From Malania oleifera (Eukaryota; Streptophyta; Magnoliopsida; Santalales; Ximeniaceae), in assembly GCF_029873635.1 (NCBI RefSeq), contig NC_080419.1:68228823-68292822 (forward strand): a stretch of 64,000 nucleotides of DNA. The letters run 5' to 3'. The notes below the pieces were generated by a model. The model did no database searches. It had not been told where the DNA came from and worked only from the letters and a program-made list of their open reading frames with translations. The stretch's first letter is position 1. Every line of letters starts with the position of its first letter. Position numbers and translations under genes: made by a program. Shown here in pieces: positions 34,776 to 47,647 of the stretch.

Positions 34776-36897
34776 TGTTAGCTTTACCGTGATCCCAAGA
34801 GGGGGGGTGAATTGGTATTTTTAAAATTTACCTCCTAGGTATTCCTCCTAACAATAGTATGTTCACAAGTCTAGGGTCAATCTAGTGCAATTAATGTAAA
34901 TATACCAGAAATTAAATAAAGCAGTTTAAACAATCATACAAGCACTAGAAAGCAGTAAAGAGAGGATGAAACAAAGATATGTTATCGAGGTTCGGCCAAC
35001 TGCCTACGTCCCCGCCTTGGCTAACCAGCACAAGGATTATCACAATAACTTGCTCACTTAAACGGGTGAAGCGGCACCTATACAAGCCAGGTCAAATTAC
35101 CACAGGGCTGACCTCAACCTTTACACCAATCCTTACCGGGCTGGATTACCGCCCCCTCAGGCCACGCCTGGAATCTCTCAGATATACAATCAATGGTACA
35201 ATACAAGAGTGCTTTCACATAAAGCAGATTAGTACCACAAATGCGCACAAACACAAACACCACAGATGATTTAATAATGTAAGCTTTGTGTGGTCTGAAT
35301 ATTTCAACTCTCAACTAAATTTTCTATCAGTGTAGTAAGTACGTGAGAGTGTCAATAATAATCTGTGTAGCTCAAAATATTCAATCAAATATGTTTACAC
35401 ATAACATCAAACAAGCCTCAAGAATATTAATCAGAGAATATCTCTATCATACGAATGTGTATATGCTTGGATTGCAAATCAGATAATCTTTGTTTTCGAA
35501 AAATGATATAAATACTTATGTAAATATTACCACAAAGATTTGTGTAACAAGCACAAATATCTTTTCCCAAATAACTCAATAAATTCCACAAGATATTTAA
35601 GTAAGCTTGAAATATGTTTTTTCAAATCAAAACAAATACAAACTTCCAAAGATATTGCAATGATAATGCAACACTCAGAAGTTTACAACAAGTCTTCTTA
35701 GAGTAGGCTTATTAGCAAAGCCTTCTAAGAAAACTTAGGTTATGCTCTCGGGAGAAAAATCGATTCAAACACTTTAAACAATGAGAGCAAAACCTATTAG
35801 ACTATACACTCAAAGCACTTATAAATGATTTTGAACTTGAAGAAGTAAGCTAGAGTGTTTTTAGGAAAGGTATGAGCAAATGGGAATCAAAAGAAATTAT
35901 TTTTGCTTGAGAGAGATTTTCTTAATCCTTTTTGCTAATCAGTGCTTAATCCATCAAATGAAGGAGTATATATAGACATGCTAAAAATTTTGACTGTTGG
36001 GGACTTATTAGGGATTGTTAGAAAAGATTAATGATGTTTAAATCAATTTAACCCTGTTTAAAATTATTTAACCGCGGTAAAAAATAGGAGCAACCCGAGA
36101 GGTCCGGTCGACCAGAAATGGTTCGGTCGACCAGGACTCAAGTAGCTCGGTTAACCAGGGGTATTTTAAACTGAGTGGTCGGTCGATCGAGTCAAGGCAA
36201 TTTTCCAAATTTTCCGAGGTTCGGTCGACCGGGCCTTTTTGAACTGTGTGGTTCGGTCGACCATATCGTTGGGAATTCTCCCGAGACCCTTCGGTCGACC
36301 AGGTTGTTGGAGTACAAAGTTTGGTCAGTCGACCGGGAGGTCAAAATGTTGACTCCCAGGTGGTTCGGTCGATCGGCAAGAAATGAACTGTAAGGTTCGG
36401 TCGACCGGGCCTTGGTCAAACTATTGACCTAGGGCTGGTTCGGTCGACCAGGGCCTTTTGAATTCCAGGTTTCGGTCGACTGAAAGTGCACCAAGTGTGC
36501 ATTTCGGTCCCGTATTGAACCAAACAAGTCCTATTCAAGTGCCTAACAAATATATGTGAATATGTGTGTGTCCTAAGGTCACTTGGGGTCCAATTTGGAA
36601 ACACCGAAAAAGTTTGATCTTTCTAAGGTCCTGTCTCATTCATGGTTCGGTTTGAGCTTACAAAATAAATCATGCATGTGATGTGTGTGCTTATTACAAA
36701 CCGAATACACTAATTACTATTACAGACAAATTTCACTAAGATTATTACAACTAAGATCAAGAGTTTGTCTTCAAGCTTTTGAGCTTTCACGTGCTATTGA
36801 TGATATACTAATATGAACTTACACATGAACTAGATATTTATTAAATACAAGAGTATTTGTCATTATCAAAACCAGGGCGTGACCTATAAGGTCAACA
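34776..36897 (-). mobile_element. Solo LTR inside the LINE (B-like family)
   Basis: 2122 bp, plus-strand ends TGTTAGCTTTA and AAGGTCAACA. GGCTA flanks both sides (34771-34775, 36898-36902), a perfect duplication. It carries the densest palindrome array in the window (36090-36490, about a dozen GGTTCGGTCGACC units) and a TATA box in reverse near 35968. Confidence 0.93.
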
Positions 36898-38457
36898 GGC
36901 TATATGAATCCTTTTCCGCCAATTTATGCGATCATGGACCATTTCTTTTGATAGATTCAAAGATATTAAATCCTTACTCACTATCTCCTCCCAAGTTATT
37001 TTAGGTCTACCCCTACCCCTTCTACTGCCCCCCACAGTAACTAAGACACTCTTCCTCACAGGTGCACTATAAGGCCTACGTTGCAAGTGTCCATACCATC
37101 TGAGTCGTCCTTCCTTTATCTTATCTTCTATAGGAGCTACACCTAACTTACCACAAATATGTTCATTCCTTAATTTATCTTTCAATGTTATACCACTCAT
37201 CCATCTAAGCATCCTCATCTCGACAACTTTTACTTTTTGGATATTATGTTTCTTCGTCACCCAACATTCTGATTCATATAGCATAGCTGGTCTTATAGCT
37301 GTCCTATAAAACTTCCTTTTCAATTTTAAGGGTATTCTACGATCACATAGAACACTTGAAGAACTTCTCCATTTTACCCAACCTGCTTTAACACTATGCA
37401 TTACATCATCTTCAATTTCTCCTTCAGCTTGCATAATAGATCCAATGTATAGAAATCTACAAGTGCTATTTATTTCTTCATCATCAAGTTTAACTTTGTC
37501 TCCAATATTCCTCCTATCATTACTAAAATTACATTTCATATATTCTGTTTTATTTCTACTTATCTTAAAGCCTCTAGATTCCAAAGCTTCTCTCCATAAT
37601 TCTAACTCAGCCTCTACTCCATCCCTAGTTTCGTCAATTAATACAATATCATCTACAAACAACATACACCATGGAACCTCCTTTTGAATACTCTTAGTCA
37701 ATTGGTCCATCACTAAAGCAAAAAGATAAGGACTCAAAGCAGATCCTTGATGTACACCTATGGTAATTGGAAATTCTCTAGTTTCTCCATCTATAGTCTT
37801 TGCACTAGTCATTACTCGATCGTACATATCTTTAATGACATCGGTATACCTACAACATACACCCTTTTTTTCTAAAACCCACCATAAAACTTCCCTAGGT
37901 ATCCTATCATATGCTTTCTCAAGGTCTATAAATATCATATGCAAGTTCCTCTTCTTTTCCCTAAACTTTTCCATTAATCTTCTTAAAAGATAAATAGCTT
38001 CTGTGGTAGATCTTCCAGGCATAAAACCAAATTGATTTTCTGAGATCTTTGTTTCTAACCTTAATCTTTGTTCAACTACTCTTTCCCATAGTTTTATCGT
38101 ATGACTCATAAGTTTAATTCCACGATAGTTATTACAATTTTGAATATCTCCTTTATTTTTGTATATAGGTATTAAAGTGCTTTTCCTCCATTCATCTCGC
38201 ATTTTCTTAGTTTTTACAATTGTATTAAATAAATTAGTTAACCATATAATTCCGTTATCACCCAAGCATTTCCAAACTTCAATTGGGAGGTTATCTGGTC
38301 CCATAGCTTTCCCATTTTTCATTTTTTTTAGTGCAAACTTAACTTTGTTAACTCTAATTTTTCGAATAAATCTTATATTTTTAGTCTTTTCCTCATTTGA
38401 CAATTCTAAATTTAAGCCTTCTATTTGGTTTTCGTTAAACAACTTACTAAAGTGACT
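36892..38457 (-). pseudogene. LINE reverse transcriptase region
   Basis: Continues the endonuclease frame after the stop at 38458-38460. Motifs in order: IPIYKNKGD and NNYRGIKLMSHT, then QFGFMPGRSTTEAI, FIDLEKAYDRIPRE, GVHQGSALSPYLFALVMD and the catalytic FVDD (37644-37658). The C-terminal part has WYGHLQRRP and GRGRPKITWEE, usual for RTE. The last codons are cut by the solo LTR at 36898, so the present frame ends inside the LTR at 36892; the original end lies across the insertion near 34770. All RT catalytic residues are intact, so decay is slight. Confidence 0.9.
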
Positions 38458-39813
38458 TCACCATCTTTCTTTAATATCTTCGTCCTTAACCAAGACAATA
38501 TCATCCTCACTTTTTATACATTTTACATTTCCTAAGTCCTTGTTCTTCCTTTCTCTAGCTTTAGCAAGTTTAATTATATCTCTTTCCCCTTCTTTTGTAC
38601 CTAATCTATCATACAAACTATTAAATGATCTATATTTAGCTTCACTAACGGCCCTTTTTGCATCTTTTCTTGCCTCTTTATATTTTTCAAAGTTATCGTT
38701 GTTTCTACATTTTTGCCATGTTTTATACCAAATTCTTTTTGTCTTTATGATTTTTTGTACATCTTTATCCCACCACCAACTTTCTTGGCTATTTGAGAAT
38801 CTTTCCCTTGATTCGCCTAAATTCTCTTTTGCTATCTTTTTAATAGAGCTAACTAATCTATTCCAAAGAGTATTTGAATCTATCCCATCCTCTAAGGTCC
38901 AATCCCCATCTTTGATAATTTTATCTTTAAATTTTATTATATTTTCTCCTTTTAGGTTCCACCATCTAGTTCTCCTACACTGGTTTATTTTATCCTTTTT
39001 CTTCCATTTTTTAATGCATATATCTAACACTAAGACTCTATGTTGTGTGGTTAGACTTTCACCCGGAATAACTTTACAATCCTTGCATGATACACGATCT
39101 ACCCTCCTAGTTAAAAAAAAATCTATTTGACTTCTATTTTGTCCACTTTTAAAGATTATTAAGTGTTCTTCTCTCTTCTTAAAGCAAGTATTCATTATAC
39201 TAAAATCATAAAACTTAGCAAAGTCTAAGATCATCTCCCCAGACTCATTTTTGTCTCCATATCCATACCCTCTATGTATCCTTTCATAATTTTTATTATC
39301 TCTTCCAACGTATCCATTCAGATCTCCTCCTATAAATATTTTCTCAGTCCCTGGTATGCCTTGTATAATACTATCCATATCTTCCCAAAATTGTCTCTTA
39401 AGATTTTCTGTTAAGCCAACTTGAGGAGCATAAGCACTAATGATATTTATTATCTCTTGTCCTAATACCATTTTGATTTTTATGATTCTATCCCTTACTC
39501 TAGTTACATCCACAACGCTATCTTTTAAGTTTTTGTCTATAATAATGCCTACTCCATTCTTATGTTTTTCTTTTCCAGTATACCAAAGTTTAAAATTTGA
39601 TTTATCGATTTCTCTAGCTTTCTCCCCCACCCACTTAGTTTCTTGAAGGCAAATTATATTAATTCTTCTTCTAATTATTGTATCCACAATTTCCATGCTT
39701 TTACCCGTAAGTGTCCCTATATTCCAAGTTGCTAATCTAATCCTAGTTTCCTGAACTAACGTCTTTACCTGCTCACGTCCAGAATGATGTAGGAACCTTC
39801 GCATATTTGACAC
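38458..39813 (-). pseudogene. LINE apurinic endonuclease region
   Basis: 451 codons from the ATG at 39813 to the TGA at 38458-38460. APE-type endonuclease motifs are visible: TWNIGTLTGK, LQETKW, SAYAPQ, GGDLNGYVG, QIDFFLTR and the C-terminal TQHR. The TGA follows ERW and the same frame continues into the RT part; CGA to TGA (CpG decay) is the simplest explanation. The domain would nick target DNA for target-primed reverse transcription. Confidence 0.9.
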
Positions 39814-40077
39814 CGTACCCGGGCGGCGACACGACGCGTCGCTTCGGGGTGACGACCTAGCCCACCCTCACCCACTTTTCGCTATACCTGGGTGGTTCAA
39901 GTGCAACGCATCGCTCGTAGGGGACGCCCCAGCAAATATTCGGTAAGGATTCATATCATAGTGATTTGAAAAATTTTATGCGGGCTGTCAGCTACCTAGC
40001 GCAACCCTCCTCCTTAACTCGGGCTTGGGACCGGCTGTGTGTGAAAAAATTAGGACATTTAAGTGCATCACAGGCGG
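39814..40077 (-). other. LINE 5' untranslated region
   Basis: GC-rich against the AT-rich surroundings, with repeated CGACGCGTCG-type blocks near 39825-39850 and a related GCAACGCATCGC at 39902. Such sequence upstream of the ORF is usual for plant RTE elements. It ends at the target duplication. Confidence 0.75.
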
Positions 40078-40089
40078 AGTTCATGGACA

Positions 40090-40432
40090 CTATTTGGTCA
40101 AATTCTTTGGATTATGTACTTTCACTTCGGACCCAAATGGTAGAGCATCATCCCTTTTAAATTGAATGTCCTATATTTTGATGATGGTCCATTGACTAAG
40201 GAATTTGCATAACTTAGGGGGAGTTTTTCATTTTGCACACACTCAATGTGTTTTGAGTTATGCCATCCTTTTTGAACCCCTGTTGCATAATTTTTTAGTA
40301 TAGTCTTGATTGGTTATTGTGCATTGAATAGATATGCAATATGTTATGCTTGTGTGTTGAACACCTAATATTTGCTACATGCTGGAATCCTTTGGAGGAT
40401 GAATATATGATGATTGTACTTTAAATGAATAT
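40090..40432 (+). other. C internal region between LINE and gypsy solo LTR
   Basis: Non-coding. It contains ACTTAGGGGGAG (about 40212), one of several polypurine-like motifs, and breaks at AATAT where the gypsy LTR inserted. Confidence 0.6.
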
Positions 40433-40483
40433 TGTAGACACCCTATTTTTGCCCTAGCCAAATAGAACAATGGGTCCCCTCTT

Positions 40484-40816
40484 ATTTTCATTATTATTAT
40501 TATTATTACTATTATTATTATTTTTCATTAGTATTATTATTATTACTTATTTTTACTTCTATTTTATTATTATTATTATTTATTTTTTTCATTATTATTT
40601 TCAATTTTTATTATCATTATTATTAGTATTTTTTATTACTATTATTACTATTATTTTATTTATTATTATTATTATTATTATTTTTCATTAGTATTATTAT
40701 TATTACTTTTATTTTTATTATTATTATTATCATTATTTATTATTTTCATTATTATTGACATTATTTTTAATATTAGTATTTTTACTATTATTATTATTAT
40801 TTATTTATTACTATTA

Positions 40817-40885
<69 letters not shown>
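40484..40885. repeat. (ATT)n-rich microsatellite, about 400 bp
   Basis: Mostly ATT/TTA trinucleotides with C and G interruptions on the left and a pure stretch near 40823-40883. It sits early in the LTR. Confidence 0.92.
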
Positions 40886-40888
<3 letters not shown>

Positions 40889-41642
40889 ATTAGTAGTTAT
40901 ACTCATCTATATTATTTCCAAAAGAAAAACAAATAAATAAATGTGTAATAAAATGCAATAAACCAAAAAGGAAATAGGAAATTAGGGTTTTTAAATTTTT
41001 TTTTTAAAAAGGGGGTCTCTTTTGGCTTCTGGAGGGGGCAGCGCACAGGAGGCCAAAAAGAAAAACAAAAAAAAAAAAAAAAAAAAACCTCATTCTCTTT
41101 CTCAAACCCTCTGCTCTCCCTCTCTGTTTCTCAGTCCCCCTGCTCTTCCCCTGTTTCCGGCCGAGCCACCACCATCATACTAGCCCCACTGTTCTTGCAC
41201 AATCTCCCGCTGGAGCACCACAGCAGCCCTGGACCAACAACTTCCTAAACATCCAGCAGCAGCGGCTACTCCGGCCTCCATCAGAGCGCCACTCCCTCGC
41301 CCTCCGCTTTCTGCTCCAGAACTAGCCACAGACCCCTCTGCAACTCCTCTGCTGCACCAACTCCGGTAGCCACCCAAGCCCTCACGCACGTCATCTCGTC
41401 GGCAACCACAAGCACCATCTCCTTTCCCCTTGGGTCGCGACTCTGGCGATAGCAACAGCAGCTTCAACCATCACCGGTGTTCTCCATCAATACCAGACTG
41501 AACCCGAACCTCCGGCGAGCCTCACCCACAGCCCCTGCTCAGGCCAGCGTCTCCAGCGATCCTCTGCAACTTTTGTTGCTCAGGCCTCTGCCTCCATCGT
41601 CTCCCCAGCCGTGCCTCCTCCACGGTAAGCCTCCTTGCTCTC

Positions 41643-41790
41643 TCACACACACACACACACATAGTAAACACAAAAACATAGCACACACAGACACACACCA
41701 TACACACGACCAGCCACACACACACGCTGTACATGAACAAAGCACACACAGACACACACCATCCATACCCACAGACACAGACACACACAC
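41643..41790. repeat. Interrupted (CA)n repeats
   Basis: Several CA/CACA runs separated by short unique spacers, with a repeated AGCACACACAGACACACACC unit at about 41679 and 41740. Confidence 0.85.
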
Positions 41791-43683
41791 GGCTCCTACT
41801 CCAAAGGTAATATTTTTGGGCATTATATTTGTGTTTGTTATATCCTCATATACATATATATTTATTGTTATATTATTATGTAATATTGTATATTCACATT
41901 ATTGTTGTTATATTGTGGCTGTAGTTCAGGGGTGAGAATTCTAGGCTGATGTCGGCAAGTGATTTTGTATTATTCAGCATCTAGTTTCTAGTTTTAATTT
42001 ATATTGTATGATTTACGATTTGTATTGTTTTAGTATTATTTTAAGTTTTTTTTTTTTATGTTAATATTTAGGTTTGTAGAGGTCAGATTTATCATGTTAA
42101 TATGGTTTAAATTTTCCTTTAGTTTATTTTGTGTTATTTAAACGTGTGTAGGATTTTAGTTATGGTTACTCATTATTTAAATCATTTCATATTTTATATC
42201 TAGGTTTGTTTAAGACTTTGGTAGTTTTCATGTTTTTAGAAGATTGATAATTTTATGTTTAAGTATTGTTTTAGGGTTTGAGTTATTTTCCTATTACTAT
42301 TGGTCTTATTATTGTACATTGATTTCTGTCCACATCATTGCATATCAATTTCTAGCATTTCTATATTATTGAACACTCTTTGATAAAATTAAAATTATTT
42401 CCATATTTATTTTTAGGGTTCCCCTCTTGTGGCATATTGATTTCTCTAGAGTTTGTGTATATATTAACTATTATTGTTGAAAGGAGCATATTGTTGATTT
42501 AGTTTAATATTAACTTCCCCTGTTTAGGTTTTGTTGTATTTGTTTGTATTCCTAATGTAGGTAATCATATATATGTTGACATCTAAGGTTCATGTGTAAT
42601 CATAGTTATATCATATCATTAGTAGTTTAGAATTTTAATCATATTGTATAGCATGTTAGGACTTTAGTAGGTTAATATTTTAGTTGTATTATATATAGCA
42701 TCTTAGAATTATAATTGTATTTAGTATTCTAGAATTTTAGCTATATTATATGTTTAGTATCTTAGTATTTTTGGTGATATTGTGTATTTAATACATTAGA
42801 ACTTTAATTACATTATATTTGGTAAGTTAATATGGTATGGTTTATTATGGTATTTTTTCATAGTATATATGGTATTAGAGTATTTTATTATTATTATTGA
42901 TATTCTTAGCATTTTAATACATATAGAGGACTACTTATTATGGTAACTTTTGTATATTAGCATGAATAATTGATTGGCGGTGACTTTTAGTATTTCAATA
43001 TATAGGAGACTATTTACTATAGTATTAGCATGTATATAACTTATTGGGATATTTTAAGTGTTTTAATATATAGGGTATTACTTCTTGTAGCATCTTAATA
43101 TATATGGTATTTTATTACCTATTTTAACAGTTGAAATATTTTAGTAATTGCTAATTATCCTATGATCATATATTAAAACTTCCCATACTAGTACTTTCCT
43201 ACTAAAAATTTCTATACTATTTTCAAAATATGGGAATGTATTTTATTAAAATATTTTTGATTTTTTATCCCTATGATTTAATTGCGGGGGGTATTAGCCT
43301 TTGGGCTTCACGTACCCTAAGCTCTGAGGGAATATATGTATATATTTATTTATTTATTCATTTTTCATGTGTGTTTATTAATTCATAAAAGGAGTAGTTT
43401 AAAGAATTATTAGATTAACTTAGGGATAATTTCAAATTAATTAGGTACCGTTCGTAAGAACGGGCGCGTAGGGGGTGCTCGTACCTTCCCCTCGCGTAAC
43501 CGAACTCCCGACCCCAACTCTGGTAATGTAGACCGATTCTACCCCTAACAGGGTAGTAATCATGTGTTCTAACCGCACTAAAGGTTAGTGGCGACTCCGA
43601 CATTCCATGTTTTTCCTTGAAATTAATAAAAATGATTTTAATTTCGCCGCCCGGGGCACACGCGCTCCCGGGACGCCGCGACA

Positions 43684-44953
43684 AATATCATCCTTGTTTG
43701 AAAATGCACTCATGTACGCATGCAAATATACAGGGGGAGCTTAAGCCCAATCCTCAAGAAAAAATTAAAATCACCTACCTCACGGACTCATGTGCCTCAT
43801 TGTTTTTTTTTTTTTTGAGTCCTAAAGTTTTTCTTCGTACCTTGAGCATCATATCTAGTCCTTCATTGAATTATACTTTGATATGGATTGTTCTTGGCAT
43901 GTACAAATACTTTTCAGGACTTTATTTCAATCTTCCGATGCATGTGTATCCTATAGGATTGATTATACTGGTTTCTTGTTGAAAATTGCCTAATTACCAT
44001 CTAGTATATTTGCTTAAATTGTTGCTTATACTGTTTAATGAATTTTCACAATTTGTATCAGTATAAGTAGTTAACAGCTTCTAAGCTCGTATTCAAATTG
44101 ATAGGGGGACCTTTTGAACTTAAATTTTCATCTTGTTGTGCTCACCCATTCTTTTGCTTAGATCTATATTAAATTTTCGGTGGCATGTAGATTAAAGTAT
44201 GATGATTGTATTGAAAATCTTAAATCATTAAATATGTTATTTAGCCACAAGTCAATTTAGGTTTTGCCATATGATTTTGCAATTAAATTGTATGATATTT
44301 TTGAATCAATATGGTTGCATTTATTTCTAGTTAATTTACGAAATGTTCCATGCTTGAATGTATACTAGAAAAACTTTGCTTGCTTGAGTTCTTATGTTAA
44401 AGTTTCTTTTTCAGCAAGCATTGTCCCCATAACTTATTAGTAATATCCAAAAGGAATTTTTTTTTTTGGCAAGAATGATCTTATAATTTCTAAATCTTAT
44501 TTCTTGTCTATGAGCTTAAAAGCAATCATGATAGGTACTACTTAGTTTCAAAAATTAATTTGTGTCATGATTTTTTTTTAAAAGTTTTTAAGGGCTTTGG
44601 ACTTTAAATAGTATTCTTTTCAAAAAAAATTTGTTTTAGCCCTTTTGTTGATGACAAAAGGGGGAGATGTTTCTTGAACAAAATTATAAATCCCTTTTAT
44701 CTCTCTGGCTTTTGTTATTCAAAATGGAAAATGACAAATGCACAAACTTGAATATTTTGTTAAAATAGCTTCAAACATAAACTGCACATTGAACCACTGA
44801 GTTTAACTGTCAACTTGAAAATTTGTGAAGTCTTCATGTTTATGATTAAGCATTTTTGAATATCATTTTTAATTTACGCATATCGTAAGGGGGAGCCTTA
44901 TCAGGCAATCCCAATTTTGCTCATGTGTTTGTCATCATCAAAAAGGGGGAGAT
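43684..44953 (+). other. 3' internal region of C with multiple polypurine motifs and PPT
   Basis: Non-coding. Polypurine-like AGGGGGAG motifs lie at about 43731, 44656, 44886 and 44940; the last (AAAAAGGGGGAGAT, 44940-44953) abuts the 3' LTR and is the priming tract. Repeated tracts before the 3' LTR are characteristic of Sireviruses. 44050-44450 is collinear with 29480-29960. Confidence 0.8.
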
Positions 44954-47647
44954 TGTTGACTTTTTGAGTCTAATCTCTGTTTTGATAATGACAAACCACA
45001 GTATCCCACTTGTGTAACTGAGTGTGAACAGGTTTATATTTCTGTAAGTCCAAGTGATGAATGCAAAATGGAAGCCATAAAGAGCACTGAGAAGAACACC
45101 AATCGGCGTATACCATGGAGCATTGATGAGTAGAAGATACGAAGACTTTATCTATTTTCTGGGTTGTAATAGTAATTAGGGTTGAATGTGTATGCATCTT
45201 GCATGATTTAATATTGAAGCTCTACCTAACCTTAGATCAACCATAGGATGTCCAAATAACATGAAAAACTCTTTTCATAAAATGTCTAACTTATACAAAG
45301 GTTTTTAAATGGTTTTAAAGTTAAAAGAAGGCAAAAACTAAATTTTTCAAAGGGGTCGGTCAACTGGCTAGTTGACCGAATGTTAGAAATGAGCAATTTT
45401 CTCACTCAATTAGATCTGATCTCAAACTATGTTCAACATGAAAATTGTGGCAGTTTCCCATAGCTTTTGTTTGATGCCAATAACGTCCTAATTAGAGTTA
45501 CACATAAATAGTTATGGCTAAAACACTGAAACGTGTCCGTAATAGAAAAACTCCCATCATATTTCTTCCATCTCATTGATGGGCATATTTGTTAAAACAA
45601 AACTCATTATCCTAAAATTTGTTCAACATGAAAGTTGTGGAATTTGCACTTACCTTTCTATTGATATCAAGAAAATCCAATATAGAGTTGTATAGAAAAA
45701 GTTATGGCCAAAAAACGAAACAGTGTGCGTGCAAAAAAGTTGAGGCCAGTTGACCAAACCTTCACTACGGTTAATTAGAACTCATGGATTTCAAGCCTTG
45801 GTCGACCGTACCTTGAGCTTGGTTGACCGACCTTCTTAGGAAAGCGTCCCAACAGCTGAAAATGGCTAGTTTTCAAAATAAAAATATATTTTAAGGTCTC
45901 AACGGCTATATAACGGTCACAAGGGGTTCTTGCCTATAAATACAACCCCAAAACACTTGAAAATTGTCGGAAAATCCCTTTCTTAATTTAGTTTATCATT
46001 CTTTGATTTCCAAAACTTCTATAACCCATTTGTTCTTTAAATTCTCATTTTTCTCCTACTCTTCTTTTATTTGAAAATCATTTTGGGAGAAAATATTCTT
46101 GGGGGTTTTATGTGAAGAGGCTTGAACATATATCATATACATATATATTGTTTGATGGCCTTCTTCTTTCATTTGTGATATATTTTCAAAGATTAAAATG
46201 TCTCCTATTCTCTTTTTTTGAAAACCATTTTTGGGGAAAATATTTTTGAGGTTATATTTGAAGAGGCTTAAGCATAAAACATTCTCTATATGTATATTGC
46301 TTGAAGGTTTTTCTATTTTTCATGTTTTCAAAGATTAAATTTCTCCCATATTCTTTTATTTGGAAAAATATTTTTTGGAGAAATTTCTTGTGAATAATGT
46401 CTTGAAGGCTTGGGCTAATATTCTTGCTCATATATTTTGCTTGAATGCCTTCTTGGGATTAATTTTACTAAGGTCAATCATTTTGAAGAAAACTCTAATA
46501 TTCTCCTACTTTTATCTTGAAATACATTTGTTGGAGAATTTCTTTGGGTTATACAAGAGGGAGCCTTGAGCATATATCAATTTAATATATACTTGCTTGA
46601 GAGGCTTCTCCTTTTATTTTATAAAGGTCAATCATTTTGATAGCAAAATCCTACTTTCTCCTACTTATATTGAAGTATATTTTTGGAGAAACTCTTTGGG
46701 TTATTTAAGAGCTTTGAGCATATATTCATTAATATATATTGGCTTGAAAAGCTTCTTGAAAAAAAGGCTAAAGCGTATATTCATTTTTTCTTGGTAACCT
46801 TTACGATTTGAATTTGAAAAGGTAAATCATTTTAGAAAAGAAAATCATTTTCCAAACTCTCATGTTTTAGTTGAAAAATATTTTGAGAGAAAACCCATAC
46901 TCTACATGAGCTTCATTTCAAAATCATATGAGAGTGCATATTAGATTTTAATGTTGTACATCCCTGCTTTGAAGCATTTGTTTGTACGCAAATTCTATTA
47001 AATATATTTATATTCCAAGCGTGGCCTAAAGAGGGAGACTCACCCTATGAAGAGTCCTGAATAGACTTAGACTCGGTTAAGAAAGTCCCAGACTGACTTA
47101 AACCCGGTTAGGAAAGCTAGGTGCGCCATCCTGGTAAGGCGTGATGATTGGGTTTAGCCCGAAATTGAACTGGGGAGTCTCTGCCCCGTAAGTGAGACCG
47201 GTTTGGTTTAGCCTGAAAATTGAACTGGGGTTTTCCTCGCCCCGTAAGGGGAGGATGTAAAAGGCTTCTGCTCTGCCAGGTTAAGTGAGCAGGTAAAGTG
47301 GAATCCTTGGGGGGTATGCCCAAGGTGAGCACATAGGCTAGTTTGGCCGAACCTCGATAACAAATCCGGTGTCGCTCTCTCTATCTTATTTAAATTCTTG
47401 CACTTTAATTTCAGCATGTGTATGAATATTTATTTAATATCAAAATTATTTGCATACACACATTTGATTTAAATAAGATACTGCACACATGTATGTTTGC
47501 TTTCATTGTTAAATTTATTTTACATACAAGCGTATACATTGAATGAGATATGATATGTGGTGAATCGGCGTAATTGTTTAAATTAGCGAAAAATGTTTTA
47601 AAACCGAAATCACTGCCCCCCCTCTTGGGATCACACCAATTCCAACA
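44954..47647 (+). repeat. 3' LTR of element C
   Basis: 2694 bp, TGTTGACTTTTTGAG...ATTCCAACA, collinear with 30041-32729, including the repeats at about 46050-46890. Two AACGG cores (45901 and 45912) precede TATAAATA near 45935. A hairpin equivalent lies near 47305-47325. Confidence 0.92.

Larger units (their letters stand above)
34726..40077 (-). mobile_element. Near full-length RTE-clade LINE, split by a solo LTR
   Basis: AGTTCATGGACA at 34714-34725 and 40078-40089 is a perfect 12-bp target duplication. The minus-strand 3' end finishes with TTGTTGTTGTTGT preceded by a CTAAGGCTTGG block, typical of plant RTE elements. Without the nested LTR it is about 3.2 kb, close to full size. A GC-rich 5' UTR, an endonuclease and a reverse transcriptase are present. 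Confidence 0.92.
40433..43683 (+). mobile_element. Solo LTR of a Ty3/gypsy element, family E
   Basis: 3251 bp from TGTAGACACCC to GACGCCGCGACA, ends typical of a plant gypsy LTR family. AATAT flanks both sides (40428-40432, 43684-43688). Inside: a long ATT-rich tract, a C/T-rich leader-like stretch from 41090, CA repeats, and a GC-rich 3' end. Open frames here follow the simple repeats and are not genes. Confidence 0.92.
30041..47647 (+). mobile_element. Sirevirus-like element C (gag remnant, no pol), with nested insertions
   Basis: LTRs 30041-32729 and 44954-47647 (about 2.69 kb each) are highly similar along their length. ATATG precedes the left LTR (30036-30040), and ATATG follows the right LTR after one extra T (47649-47653). 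Primer site and polypurine tract are in place. Internal sequence is 32730-34725, 40090-40432 and 43684-44953. No pol is visible. Confidence 0.88.

Noticed and set aside
36090..36490. CRISPR-like array of palindromic repeats
   Set aside because: Repeats are imperfect, spacing is irregular, there are no cas genes, and the array lies in a plant LTR U3.
38540..39130. 196-codon plus-strand frame
   Set aside because: Antisense of the LINE endonuclease; hydrophobic only because the sense strand is Lys-rich.
39820..39960. GC-rich patch as a possible host CpG island or gene start
   Set aside because: It is the LINE 5' UTR, bounded by the LINE ATG and its target duplication.
41477..41935. Open frames over 41477-41935 on both strands
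   Set aside because: They translate the CA/TG repeats of the solo gypsy LTR and have no domain.
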